DNA of 64,000 bases from Leuctra nigra (Eukaryota > Arthropoda > Insecta > Plecoptera > Leuctridae), in NCBI GenBank assembly GCA_934045905.1, contig OW203767.1, positions 29,448,520 to 29,512,519 of the forward strand, in the 5' to 3' direction. The position numbers and the translations under genes were made by a program. Positions 24,278-35,484 of the stretch are shown here, in pieces. Under the pieces are notes generated by a model. It did no database searches. It was not told where the DNA came from and was given only the letters and a program-made list of their open reading frames with translations. Within the stretch, counting starts at the first letter, position 1; each line of letters begins with the position of its first letter.

Positions 24278-27212
24278 CTAGAGTTTGGCCGAGCATTGGG
24301 CCTCCTCTGTTCGAATACAGTCTCTCTTGGTCCTGCTGAACTCATAGTCGCCGTTGAAAGAGCATTGGTAGAGGACAGGCTCCTGTTTGATACAGAGGTA
24401 GTAGAGATTGCAGTCCCTGTCGACCGGCAGCCGCACGACGTGTCCGATGTCGGCGATGGGGCACCTGTCGCAGCCGGCCAGCTCCGGAGGGTAGCAGAAG
24501 TCTTGTGAGTAGCTGTAGTGGTAGTCGCCCGTGCAGCCGTACAGCACCTTCCGACCCCCTACGCAGAGGTAGTACTGGTCGCAGCGCGTCGGGTGCTGGA
24601 AGCGCACTCGGTGGTTGGGGTCGTCGACGGCAGGACAGTCGGGGTCGCTCGGCGCCTCCGTGGCCACCGTCGTCTCCACTGGGGCTACCGTGGTCGTCTC
24701 CTCCGTGGGCAAGGATGGCGTCGTACCAGTCGGCGTCGTACCAGTCGTCGGTCGCTCTGTGGTCGTTCCTTGGGCTGTGCAGCCGCTCTCCGTCGGCCAG
24801 TCGCACACGTCACCGGCTGCGTTCCACCACAGGCCGGGAGGACAATTCTCGAGGATTGACTCGTTGCCCGAGCACGCCCAGTAGAGCGAGCAGTTGGTGG
24901 CGTGAGGGTAGAACTCGACCCCAGTCGTGCAGTCCGGAATGTTCTCTTCCGGCGTCGTCCCTGTCGGCGTCGTTCCTGTGACTGTCGGCGTGGTTCCAGT
25001 TGGTGTCGTTTCTGTTGTCGGTCGCTCTGTGGTCGTTCCTTGGGCGGTGCAGCCGCTCTCCGTCGGCCAGTCGCACACTTCACCAGTCGCGTTCCACCAC
25101 AGGCCGGGAGGACAATTCTCGAGGATGGCTTCGTCCCCCGAGCATGCCCAGTAGAGCGAGCAGTTAGTGGCGTGAGGGTAGAATGATTCGCCCGTCGTGC
25201 AGTCCGGAATGTTCTCTTGCGGCGTTGTCCCCGTCGACGTCATTCCTGTTGTCGTTCGCCCCGTCGACGTCGTTCCTGTAGTCGTTCTCCCCGTTGACGT
25301 TGTTCCTGTAGTCGGTCGCTCTGTGGTCGTTCCTTGGGCTGTGCAGCCGCTCTCCGTCGGCCAGTCGCACACGTCACCGGCTGCGTTCCACCACAGGCCG
25401 GGAGGACAATTCTCGAGGATTGACTCGTTGCCCGAGCACGCCCAGTAGAGCGAGCAGTTGGTGGCGTGAGGGTAGAACTCGACCCCAGTCGTGCAGTCCG
25501 GAATGTTCTCTTCCGGCGTCGTCCCTGTCGGCGTCGTTCCTGTGACTGTCGGCGTGGTTCCAGTCGGTGTCGTTTCTGTTGTCGGTCGCTCTGTGGTCGT
25601 TCCTTGGGCGGTGCAGCCGCTCTCCGTCGGCCAGTCGCACACTTCACCAGTCGCGTTCCACCACAGGCCAGGAGGACAATTCTCGAGGATGGCTTCGTCC
25701 CCCGAGCATGCCCAGTAGAGCGAGCAGTTAGTGGCGTGAGGGTAGAATGATTCGCCCGTCGTGCAGTCCGGAATGTTCTCTTGCGGCGTTGTCCCCGTCG
25801 ACGTCATTCCTGTTGTCGTTCGCCCCGTCGACGTCGTTCCTGTAGTCGTTCTCCCCGTTGACGTTGTTCCTGTAGTCGGTCGCTCTGTGGTCGTCCCTTG
25901 GGCTGTGCAGCCGCTCTCCGTCGGCCAATCGCACACTTCACCAGACGCGTTCCACCACAATCCGGGTGGACAATTCTCGAGGATGGACTCATTACGCGAG
26001 CACGCCCAGTAGAGCGAGCAGTTGGTGGCGTGAGGGTAGAACGATTCGCCCGTCGTGCAGTCCGGAGGGTTGTCTTGCGCAGACGCGGTGGGGAGGACCA
26101 GGATGGCGACGGCGCAGAACACGAGGCCTAGAACAAACGTCGCACTGTTCTACAACTATAGGCTGATAGAAACCGATGGAAGGTAGGAAGGAGGGAAGAA
26201 CCTTCTCGACATGTAGCTCTATACTGAGGGAAACAAGGAAAAAACTCTTCCAAAGGACGGCTGATGGCCATCGAATCTGGGAATAATTGACGAATGTTTT
26301 AATACTTAAATTTGACGATCTAGAAAAATTTCAACTCGATCAGAGAAATGGAGTGCAGTCTGTGTATTTCATCAATAAAATAAAACAATTAATAAAAACG
26401 CAGGCGCGAGTCCATCAAACGAGATGCTTGCTTTGCTTTACTCGGAAACATATTATTTAAATGATCAAAAAGGTTTGTGGTACTTAATTAGGGGTTTAAG
26501 GTTTATGACGGCAGCCTGCAACTAACTATGTCGCCCTACCCTTATCTCTCACTCACTCACCCCCCACTCTTTACACTGCTTTCTCGATGCAAACACATAG
26601 TGACAATTATATAAATTTTAGTATATATATTTTTTTCCTAATTAAATATAATAATGACATGAAATTGTAACATAGTCAAGTCACAAATTATAGTAATTTC
26701 GGATGATCCAAAAATACCGAATTTTTATAGTCATTTGTCTTCTCTGTGATAAATAAAGTGTGCACGCCTATCGCAATTCACGTCTAATTATAGCAAATTG
26801 ATAGAACTGAATTAAATATCATAAAATAGCCCGATAATGTCCGGTGTGACTTGACTAGGTTACATTGCCGTGAGTCTTCAGGTTCAACTACTATTAATTG
26901 TTGTAAGTCCAATTTTGGACCATTTTTGGGGTTTAAAATCTAGGTGCTTATAAACGCCCTCACTTTACCGATATGGCTGAACATGTGTAAAATATGAGAT
27001 AATGTTGGTCTCGATCACTATGCAAAATATAAACATTATGATTTTCGACCAATCGGAAGATATTTTTTAAAATTTTAACCAATTATCGATTATAACTGCA
27101 ACTGACTTGTTATGTAACTCCAACAAGGCCAAAGATGTTAATTTTCTACTGAGAAGTCTCGTTCCAACTGTAAATGGATTCACTCACCTGCAATCTGTGC
27201 TTTGAAAGCCAT
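24278..27212 (-). CDS. Secreted mucin-like chitin-binding protein, seven type-2 chitin-binding (CBM14) domains
   Basis: Two-exon gene. Exon 1 codes MAFKAQIA plus one base (27212-27188) and ends in a CAG|GTGAGT donor. Exon 2 starts after a TTCTAG acceptor at 26127 and runs to TAG at 24278; the intron is 1060 bp, phase 1. The 624-aa product has a signal peptide (residues 1-25, probable cut after TASA). Seven six-cysteine CBM14/peritrophin-A domains lie near residues 32-82, 130-180, 220-270, 318-368, 408-458, 506-561 and 564-620. The first five have a C-13-C-5-C-9-C-12-C-7-C spacing and a shared CPPGLWWN...CDWP core. They are separated by Thr/Ser/Gly/Pro linkers likely to be O-glycosylated; NCS and NES sequons recur. 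The family binds chitin in gut matrix or cuticle. The last two domains are abutting and of a different subtype. The paralog at 30499-34160 shares exon 1, promoter and domain ends. The tissue is unknown. Exon 2 alone has no ATG start, so the detached exon is needed for a complete signal peptide. Confidence 0.9.
24749..25876 (-). repeat. 564-bp intragenic tandem duplication (two near-identical units)
   Basis: Units about 24749-25312 and 25313-25876 are offset by exactly 564 bp (188 codons, frame preserved). I see only about three substitutions between them. Each unit encodes one linker-domain-linker-domain block: domains 2-3 and 4-5 of the protein. Because every domain end resembles the others, the exact breakpoints cannot be fixed. 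Near identity suggests a recent unequal exchange, gene conversion or an assembly artefact. Confidence 0.9.
26128..27187 (-). other. Intron 1 of the 624-aa chitin-binding gene
   Basis: GT (27187) to AG (26128) on the minus strand, AT-rich, with no further coding signal. Its portion near 26940-27090 resembles the dispersed repeat family seen at about 36.4-36.5 kb ('ACCAATCG.AAGATA.TTTTTTAAA'). Confidence 0.75.
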
Positions 27213-27234
27213 TCTGATGCGATTCACTGGCTTC

Positions 27235-27267
27235 TGGAAGGCGAGATATCAGACCCAGGCTTTTATA
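27235..27267 (-). promoter_or_regulatory. TATA core promoter of the 624-aa chitin-binding gene
   Basis: TATAAAAG (T at 27267, minus strand) lies 49 bp upstream of the start codon. A CCAGAA start-site candidate lies about 32 nt downstream (about 27235). The roughly 57 bp from TATA to ATG is strongly conserved with the paralog at 34.2 kb, while sequence upstream of the TATA diverges at once. The start site itself is inferred. Confidence 0.75.
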
Positions 27268-29758
27268 GATCAGCTCATCGGAACTGATATTTTTCAGCTC
27301 GTTTTCATTTTTGTTACTCACTCTCATTGTTATTTCCTATACATAACACTTCATAAAATAAAATTCTTGCCGCGTCAGTACTTTGCAAGATATAGGTGAA
27401 TAAGACATAAGTGTTTTAGTTTTACCCAGTTATCTTAGAGCAGGTTTGAAAAATGGGCTTGAATTGACGATTCCACTTAATTATGTATATCGTTAGTTTT
27501 ACATAAACCGCATATGATTAGAATCTTTGATAAATTAACTTCAATTAAAAGTATTTAAACGGATATCATTGAAAAGTGAAAAATAAGAAGTTATATGCGA
27601 TGACTCAAATGATGAAACAAGTGTGTGTAATTATACCTTTGACGAAACTGCAATGACGGACTCTGCTCAAGGTAGATATTTTGTACTCCGTATCATGTTG
27701 TATCATGTACTTTACTCCTCTTCAAATTCACATTTCCGAAGTACAATTTAAAATGTTCTCCATTTCAACTTACCTATTATTATTATTATCCTTTACTATT
27801 AATGCACAGATTTGACCTTGAGCTCGGAAGTTGCGTTACGATAGACCTCTATAGGCACCGAGTGTTCGCCACGAGTGAGAGAAATTAGCAACATTTGTGG
27901 GAAGATCGTCAACTGTTTCATTTCTCATTGGCCGTGACCTAGCAACCGATCAGATGTCAACAAATGTACTCAAAATATTTCGGAATCAGAACTAAGTCGC
28001 GCAAATTAATATTGTGATCAGATTCAGTGAAATTGTGAACACTTTATTATTAATATTTTGTAGGCGAATAAACATTAGATAAACTTGTGTAAATTTTAAG
28101 AATTGATAATGCGTAATATGTGCAGCAACATAACATATAACTGCAGCGACTTGGACGCCTTGCCAAAAGGTAAGCTTCCTTCCCACAGATTAGGTGGCTC
28201 TGTCTGTACTTTTAGCAGTGCCATCTGTAGTCTAAACACGCTGCCTATAGAAATCGTCATTTTAGCTCAATTTCAATCAAACCCGGACTCTTCATGTAGA
28301 TAATTTCGAGCCAAATAAAGTGCACACAATTTTAATCGAATCCGTTGAGTATTTCGAGAGATATTACAAGGAATGCACAATATCATGGAAAAACACACTT
28401 TTTTCGAAACTTTGAAACTTCAGGAAGCCGTGAATCCATTGGCAGTGAGCGAAAATTCAATTTAACTCTGTGGACCTTGACTAAATAGAACCACAGGAAA
28501 AGCAACATTTAAATGTAATTAGATGTTATTTTGGGGGTTGAGAATGTTGTGTGGGTTGGGGGGAGGGGGGCGCAAGAGAACTTTTCTGACATTGGACATT
28601 TTGCCCGAGTGTAACTCCTTACGTCACATCGCATTTTGAAAATGATTTTATTGAAAACTGAAAGTACCATTTAGGAATCAAAATTGTATTTTTGTTAGTT
28701 GTTGTGATTTCTGCAGAGATGCGTACATTTATATAATCAGGTTGGATCTTATAATGTGGAGACCAGAATAAAATCGCATTAAATTCTACTACTCAGTCTT
28801 GACCATGGGCTACAAGTATACTACTTTGTGCTTTTTCGATCGTGACCAAATAGCTGTGAGGAAAGTAAAGTCACGTGAGAGTAGTCAGACAACGACAGAA
28901 ATGCTCTTCACTCTGCTTTCATAAACTTGATAGTGTGTCCCGTGTTTTCTTAGCACATATTTTTTAATGTTGGAAATCTTTTATTGTGCTGTAATTTTTT
29001 ATGTTGCGTATTTGTTTCGTATAATTAACTCATTTGGGTATGATTTCGGATTCAGAATTTGGATTCGTTTAGATTCGTTCATAACTTTTTCAGTTGTTGT
29101 TTACAATATTCTATATGTATATTTAATAAGTATATCAAATAAGTATATTCATTTGGAAACTGCCACTTTGGGTTTCTTCTTCACTGAACAGATTCCATTC
29201 ATATTTAGTTATTGTTTCGGTTTGTTTTGAAAAAAATAAGATTTATAATTGAGTTGCCATTGAGATCGGTAGTTCCGCGAGGGTCAAGTCAATTGTCACG
29301 ATCAGTCAATTCGTCAGCATAAGAGTTGTTCAAGGGTTGAGCCATCTATTATACCTTGATCAGAAACGAGTGTGATTAGGTCTTGTGTTACATGGCGGGG
29401 CACTCTAGTCATAAATAATGTGAAATCCACCCTACTTAATAACTCGTATGTTCTTCAATATACGAGTATAATGAAATATTAGAACTTAGTGCACTATTCT
29501 ACCCAAGTTCCAACCAACCAACCTAGAGCACCCAACCGACATGAAGCTTGTCTCGAGTAAATCGTCAAAACGTGTTTCAAACTCTGCCTTGCCACTGGTT
29601 AAATGCACAAGTTTAACTTACTAAATGTGAACTTTGCGCATAATAGTTACAAAGTGATATCCTGATTCAAGGCACTCAAGGCCTTATTGTTGGTACGACA
29701 CTAGTTATTATGAAAGTAGATTATAATACGCAAATTGAATTTATTAACGTTTTATTTA
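27268..29758. other. Non-coding stretch between the paralogous genes
   Basis: No gene, RNA or intact element was recognised. A G-rich run occurs near 28556-28571. The segment 28180-28400 has the wording of a degenerate transposon ('AATCGAATCCGTTGAG.ATTTCGAGAGATAT'), but no ends could be placed. Open frames here are short and low-complexity. Confidence 0.4.
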
Positions 29759-29771
29759 CAACTAATACTTT

Positions 29772-29923
29772 GAGAATGTAGGTTTCTGTGGAAAACTTCC
29801 ATGGAGTCAGGATGATACGAATGGATGTGCGTTGTGAAAAGAACTCTCACCCGGCAAGTGAGAGGTCCCGGGTTCGAGCCCCGGTTCGGTCGGATATTTT
29901 TCACAACGCACATCCATTCGTAT
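29772..29923 (+). mobile_element. tRNA-like retroposon (SINE-like) with 27-bp perfect inverted arms and a 13-bp target duplication
   Basis: CAACTAATACTTT occurs at 29759-29771 and again at 29924-29936, bracketing about 152 bp. Inside is the 3' half of a tRNA-like sequence. An anticodon-type stem CTCTCAC/GTGAGAG (29845-29865) is followed by a perfect 5-bp T stem CCGGG/CCCGG with loop TTCGAGC, matching the pol III B box. The expected 5' half with an A box is not evident. In its place is a 27-nt arm (29814-29840) that is the exact reverse complement of 29898-29924. The B box and long target duplication fit LINE-mobilised SINEs; the arms are unusual. It is not a functional tRNA gene. Confidence 0.7.
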
Positions 29924-30366
29924 CAACTAATACTTTAGTGAACATCTTTCAATACACCAGAAATTCGATCAGCACAGCCGTCTTAAAATATTTACTCAGA
30001 TCTAAATTATGTTTGCTCGTTATAATCGTGGACAGGTAAAATTTTATATTGGAGTAAAGAAAATTAATGATTACACAACATATGTGTATTGTTTTATTTC
30101 AAAACATTCCCCGATTATCTTGTTTGTTTTGCTACATAGTTATATTTGTGGTGAAAGAATATTTTCTCTAATTGATCTCACTCAAATAAAAAATTAATAG
30201 TTTTTACATATTATTTAATTTATTAATTAGTAGATACATTGGTAAGTCATCAGTAATATCTTGCTACTTGCTTAGGATTTTACAATCACGAAAACATACA
30301 AAATATTTTTTTTATTAACTTTGAACAATCTGTAGTACTATAAGAAACACAACAAAATAAATTGTA

Positions 30367-30372
30367 TTTATT
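30367..30372 (-). terminator. Polyadenylation signal of the 363-aa chitin-binding gene
   Basis: AATAAA on the minus strand, about 127 nt beyond the stop codon at 30499. This distance resembles that in the paralog. Confidence 0.5.
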
Positions 30373-30498
30373 TTATCGTGTTTTCTTATAGAAACAGTTT
30401 GTCTCAAGAGTAGCTGGTTTTTCTTATAACAAAAGTAGTTTTAAAAGGTAAAAAGGCAGTAAAAAGTACATTAGTTTGCTATCTGGAAGACTGAGTTC

Positions 30499-33400
30499 TT
30501 AGAGTTTGTTCGTGGGCGTGCATTGCGCCTGCGATGGACTTAAGCAGTATCTCTTCGTCCTGCTGAACTCATACTCTCCGGTGTATGAACATTGGTAGAG
30601 GACTGGCGACAGGTTGATGCAGACGTAGTAGAGGTTGCAGTCGTCGTCGACGGGCAGCCTCACGGTGTATCCGATGTCGGCGATCGGACACCTGTCGCAG
30701 CCGGCCAGCTCCGGAGGGAAGCAGAACTCTTGCGTGTAGCTGTAGAGGAAGTCACCGGGACACGCGTACAGCACCTTCTCCCCCGCCACGCACAGGTAGT
30801 ACCGGTCGCAGCGCGTCTCGTGCGGGTAGCGCACCCGGCGGTCGGGGTCGTCGACGCCGGGACAGTCGGGGTCGATCGGCGCCTCCGTGGACACAGTCGA
30901 ACCTTCTGTCGTGCTGCCCTCCGTGGAGATGACAACCGTAGTCGTCGTCTCTGTGGGAATACCAGAGCTGGTCGGCTCGGTGGGGAGGATGGTTGGCTCG
31001 GTGGAGACGGTCGGTTCCGTGGGGAGGGCCGACGTGGTGCCTTCCGTCGGCAAGACGGACGTCTGTTCCGTGGGTATGCTCGGCGACGTCCCTTCCGTCG
31101 GTAAACCAGATGTCTGCTCCGTCGGTATACTCGACGTCTGTTCGGTCGGTATGCTTGACTGTTCGGTCGATATGCTTGACTGTTCTGTCGATATGCTCGT
31201 CTGTTCGGTCGGTATGCTGGACTGTTCGGTCGATATGCTCGTCTGTTCGGTCGACATGCTCGTCTGTTCGGTCGGTACGCTGGACGTCTCCGTCGGTATG
31301 CTGGACGTCTCCGTGGGCGGACGCACTGTTGTCGAGCCTGCGGTGCAGCCGCTGTCCGCCGGCCAGTCGCACACGTTGGACGTCGGGTTCCACCACAGGC
31401 CGGGGGGACACTCCTTCAGGACGGCCACAATCCCCGTGCACGCCCAGTACAGTGAGCAGTTGGTGGCGTGGGGGTAGTACTGGATGCCTGTCGTGCAGTC
31501 GGGAGGGTTCTCTTGCGCAGACGTGGTGTGCAGCAGTAGCACGGCGACGGCGCAGAACACCAGGCCTGGAAGAATACAAAACGGTGTGTCTTCACTGTCG
31601 TAGGTGCAACACGTCTGCGAATGACAGAATGCAAATGATCTGCAATGGCGAGGGAGGAATGATTATGATGATGACAGGGAACGAAGAAAGTCTGGATGGA
31701 CAGTGGAAGGAGACTGGTGGTTACAACAGTATTGAATCTTCCTATCATTGGCGTCTCGACAGCAGGGAAACTAACAAGAAGGAATGGGAGCGAGCATCGA
31801 ATTCGGGAACAAATTTGACACGGTAGGTCTATAAGTTTGTGGACGATTTAGTTGAAACATTGTCGTACACTGGAGTTGGGGACATGCTACTGGTCAGACA
31901 TCTGTCGTCGATGTCTAGTGACAAACGGAACCGACCCGTTCTCACGTACAGACCAAGGTCAAATTCTTCACTCGTCCGGCTGAGATCGTCTTACATAGGC
32001 CAAGATTGCAGTGAAAACTGACGCAGCACAACAATATGCTTAATTTTAGTCTATGTTACAAATATGAAGGCATGTTGTAGCATTGAACAAAATTAATAAT
32101 AATGTCTTTATATTGCCAGAATTTGATAAAGCAGTGCGGCCTCAGACATCGTCGAAAGCATTCAGAGCTGCAGATATAGAAGTCACGAATCCCAGAGAGC
32201 GGAAGCCAATGGTTGAACTTTGTAAACATTTGATAAACCTAGGATAAACTGTTTTGTTTTGACGATCTTGCAAAATATCAATTTGATTAGAACATTTTCC
32301 TTATTCAACCAAAGAAGACGTTGTTCAAAAACTAAACAGCAAACATGTGTCTTTACATATAAGATATTCAAAATTTAATCTCGATCCGAGAAACGGTGTG
32401 ACCTGTGTCGCATAGCAACTAAAGAAGCATACCCTGTAATCCAACTAGACTTGCTTAGTGATGACCTAATTGAATGGGACCTCGAGTACACGCTTACTCT
32501 ATTAGATAATGCACATTTCAACGGCCTAATATTGACAAGAAGACATAATTGATAAGCAATCAGAGCTGCAATTGTGTCTAAGTACTTCAAGTGAAAGACA
32601 TTGTGTATCTTGACTGACAGTGATCGATATTCGAGTTTGCATTCGGTGAAAACATCGACGTACTACGGATAAATGACACAAATATCAAGTACTGAGTTTA
32701 GATTTAGTGTTGTTATTACATCATTATTCAAGTCAGTTAATCACGATGAACCATCATGATGTATCATGTCCAAAACAATTGTACTTTTGTATATTGTAAC
32801 ATTATCTTTATGAATCTATCTTCTTCTTCCAATTGAGATGTCAGATTCCTCCGTATCTCTCTGTTTGCATATTGACCCGGCCCTTTTTCAGAGGGCTACC
32901 CATGCCGGACAGGTCAGTGGTGAGGCCCAGACAAAGAGCAGCCAGGGTCGACCTAACCATACCCTCCCTTGAATTTGCGGTCCCCTCGGGCCGGCCTTTC
33001 CCCCTCGAGATGGTGACCCCCGCCGGCCCGAACCCTCCCGTCCCCGGTCTGTCACCATTCCGACCTGTCCTTCCCACCAATGCTGGACTCCCCCGGAACG
33101 GGCCCGTTAGGTCGACCCCTTCCCATGTCCTCCACTTATGATCAACAAAGTTAAATGAAAAAATTAATGTGCGCAATATAACCTCGTCGTTGACGCTCCG
33201 TTAAACCGTAATAATCTAATCTAATCCCTTTTCAGAAAATTACATCAATGTAAGATTCGTTGTTTCGTCGTATTGATTGTTGACCATTACATCTTGACTA
33301 TGTACGTGGTTGAGGAACATTCCCCCTGTTGATGCTTACAAGCCCCGTTGCTGCGTTCCCCCGATCACGTTGTGATTTTTTAACTAAATCCGGGGTTTGG

Positions 33401-33709
33401 TTGCAAATCCGAGAAAACAAATTGACTGATTTTTTTGAAAATGTGTTCGTTCAGAAGAGACCGTTGTGATTATTTATTTGTCAAATTGGTCAAAAAAGTT
33501 TAGACTTTTTATTTTTATTAATTTAGTTTAAAATTGATTGTAAAACATTTCAATCCGCAAAATATCTTGGTGACCTCTGTCAACATCATTGGTCTCTTCT
33601 AAGGAGATTAAAAGAAGAATTTCATGTTGAAAAATAAGTATGTACCAAAGCTTTATTGACCAAGTTGAATGAACATTTTTAAAATATGGTGTAATTGTGG
33701 TCTCGATTG

Positions 33710-33743
<34 letters not shown>

Positions 33744-34160
33744 TAACCCATGATTTTTAAGTTACACCGTTCAACTAATTGATCTGAAATTTTGCACATA
33801 CACTAATGCCATATGAACGGTCACATGTTCAATTTTTGAACAAGATCCTGTTGAACATTCAAAAAAGATCTGTTTATGACCGATCAACTTCAAACTTGCA
33901 TTGTCATTGGAACCAGTTGTTGACCGTTTTCAGACAAATCTAACTTACACGGTACATTTTACGGGCATTTCAGGTTTCTGCGAAATATTTTTTCAAATTT
34001 ATTTAACGATATTATCACCACCGTTTCCAATATCTGTTTCACCCTTCACATCCACGTTAATTCGCACGCAATACGCAGGCTCGCTTATCAACGCGTTACA
34101 CAGAGCGTTTTCCTAGTTATTAGCTATCAACTCACCTGCAATCTGTGCTTTGAAAGCCAT
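30499..34160 (-). CDS. Secreted mucin-like chitin-binding protein, three CBM14 domains
   Basis: Two-exon gene. Exon 1 (34160-34136) codes MAFKAQIA plus one base and ends CAG|GTGAG. Exon 2 runs from 31565 (after TTCCAG) to TAA at 30499; the intron is 2570 bp, phase 1. The 363-aa product has a signal peptide (1-25), one N-terminal CBM14 domain (32-82) and a 160-residue linker. Two abutting C-terminal CBM14 domains follow (243-298 and 301-357). Each domain has six cysteines. The linker is Ser/Thr/Pro/Glu-rich, built of degenerate TEQTS/TEQSS pentads, and probably O-glycosylated. Domain 1 and the C-terminal pair match the 624-aa paralog downstream closely (CPPGLWWN, FPPELAGCDRCPIADIG). This copy lacks the four extra central domains and has an unrelated linker. 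Role: chitin binding in an extracellular matrix (family knowledge). The host tissue cannot be told. Confidence 0.9.
32870..33227 (+). mobile_element. Possible 3' end of a non-LTR retrotransposon (low confidence)
   Basis: An abrupt GC-rich block (about 32870-33130) lies inside an AT-rich intron. It is followed by an ACGCTCCGTTAAACCG motif and ends in a TAATCTAATCTAATC simple repeat, a layout often seen at the 3' ends of non-LTR elements. Open frames on both strands show no recognisable reverse transcriptase or gag motif, so the assignment rests on tail structure only. Confidence 0.35.
33712..33740. repeat. Homopolymer of 29 T
   Basis: Uninterrupted T run after GCA and before AGATAACC. It could be the poly(A) tail of a minus-strand retroposon; no body is recognised beside it. 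Confidence 0.9.
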
Positions 34161-34182
34161 TCGGATGCGTTTCACTGCCTTC

Positions 34183-34215
34183 TGCATGGCAAGATAACAA
34201 ACGCAGGCTTTTATA
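34183..34215 (-). promoter_or_regulatory. TATA core promoter of the 363-aa chitin-binding gene
   Basis: TATAAAAG (T at 34215) lies 49 bp upstream of the ATG at 34160. A GCAGAA start-site candidate lies about 32 nt downstream. Spacing and sequence match the paralog's promoter, including a CAGTGAA motif in the leader. Confidence 0.75.
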
Positions 34216-35484
34216 TTCTCAACAAAATGCAACACTCGAGTGATAAAACATTGATTTAGATCTAAATTATCTGTGCTCTAAATTGTTTGGATATCTGACA
34301 TCGTTTTTAGCACTCGAATCGGAATGGGCAGGTATGCATTGACCCACTAAATTAAAACGTAACTGCAGCTATCGAGAGTTTTTCGAAATATAGACAAGAG
34401 CTTGCACTATGCGATAATAAGTTGTATAGGGGTTGTTTGATTATTGACTGTAGTTTTTTTTTCTCACAAATGGTTTTTGTATACTTATAGTTAGTGTCAG
34501 TTAAAATCGTTTTATACCTGGAGTAAATCTTATATTTACTATACCTAGTGACGATACCTATATTTGTACACTGTACCAATCTACAGGGTGATAATAAAAA
34601 CAAACCAATTTTGATGAATATTATGTATACCTACGCATACTTTTTCCACATTTTTGTTTATTTCCTTCCATTTTCAAACTCGGTTAAAGGTTTGACGCAA
34701 AGATCTTTTTGGAATCGGTTTGAGCTCCTTCTTTGCCAGCATCAATTCACAACGTTATTTTTTGTATGGATTTGAGAGTAAATCAATTTTAGTTGCTCAA
34801 ATAATCTCCAAACTACTGATATTTGGATAAATTTCTCCTCCTTCGCCCCTATTTAGAGTTTGTTTGCTAACGGAACGATCTGAAAATGAACTTCAATGTC
34901 CCATGTACCAAGGATGAGTACCTACAAGGTGGTATCGGGGCTGGAGAAAAAGCGCTGTTGATCGACCAGGAAGAATAATGAGATTCCAGCTGGAGATGTA
35001 AAAAGCGCTCACATTGTTCTGGAAATAGATCGCTCTTATATGGCAGATCCAAGGCTGTTGAGCGCATACATTTGTGTCGCATTCTCGAACCCTTTGTTTC
35101 CCGGCGTGGACGCTCTAGCGACCATAGACCATAGATACCATAGCGACCATAGATAGTTCCATAGAGAACTATGGAGCTCTGTCCGTAGTTTATCAGGGCA
35201 ATTCTAAGAGAAGGCAAGCGTGTTTGATTGCCTTCAAGAGCTCAATTAAAATGGGTATAATTATACATATTTTACATTATATACATTATATTCTTTAAAC
35301 ATTTTACTGCTGTATTAAAATTTACTAGGAAAACGCTCTGTGTAACGCGTTGATGAGCGAGCACGGACACGCGCAACACCTCGAACCGAAATTATGTCTA
35401 TCGAAAATATCATTAAAAGCCAATAATTCTTGAAAATCGTCAGACTTGTAGGTATAAAAATCTCCAAATATTCCTAAAGTATTA
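34216..35484. other. Non-coding stretch upstream of the 363-aa gene
   Basis: No gene was recognised. A small cluster of CCATAG/GACCATAGA microrepeats lies at about 35115-35180. The segment at 35325-35368 is an inverted copy of 34076-34120 (ACGCGTTACACAGAGCGTTT core). Confidence 0.4.

Larger units (their letters stand above)
31566..34135 (-). other. Intron 1 of the 363-aa chitin-binding gene
   Basis: GT (34135) to AG (31566) on the minus strand, 2.5 times longer than the paralog's intron. It holds a GC-rich retroelement-like patch (about 32870-33227), a 29-nt T run (33712-33740) and a dispersed-repeat fragment (33780-34125) right beside exon 1. Repeat insertions plausibly account for the length difference. 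Confidence 0.75.

Noticed and set aside
24296..26166. Plus-strand and alternative-frame ORFs across the 624-aa gene
   Set aside because: Shadows of the GC-rich repetitive coding exon. They lack conserved domains, whereas the minus frame has seven cysteine-spaced domains.
29845..29893. Functional tRNA gene (GGC-like anticodon)
   Set aside because: The 5' half with acceptor strand, D arm and A box is missing, and position 33 is C where tRNAs have U. It is part of a retroposon.
30592..31826. Long ORFs opposite or out of frame with the 363-aa gene (170, 196, 275 and 277 codons)
   Set aside because: Low-complexity shadows of the mucin linker. The true frame carries the chitin-binding domains and splice signals.
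32833..33176. Overlapping 102- and 111-residue ORFs in a GC-rich patch
   Set aside because: Pro/Arg/Gly-rich in both strands as expected from GC-rich non-coding DNA; more likely a retroelement 3' end.
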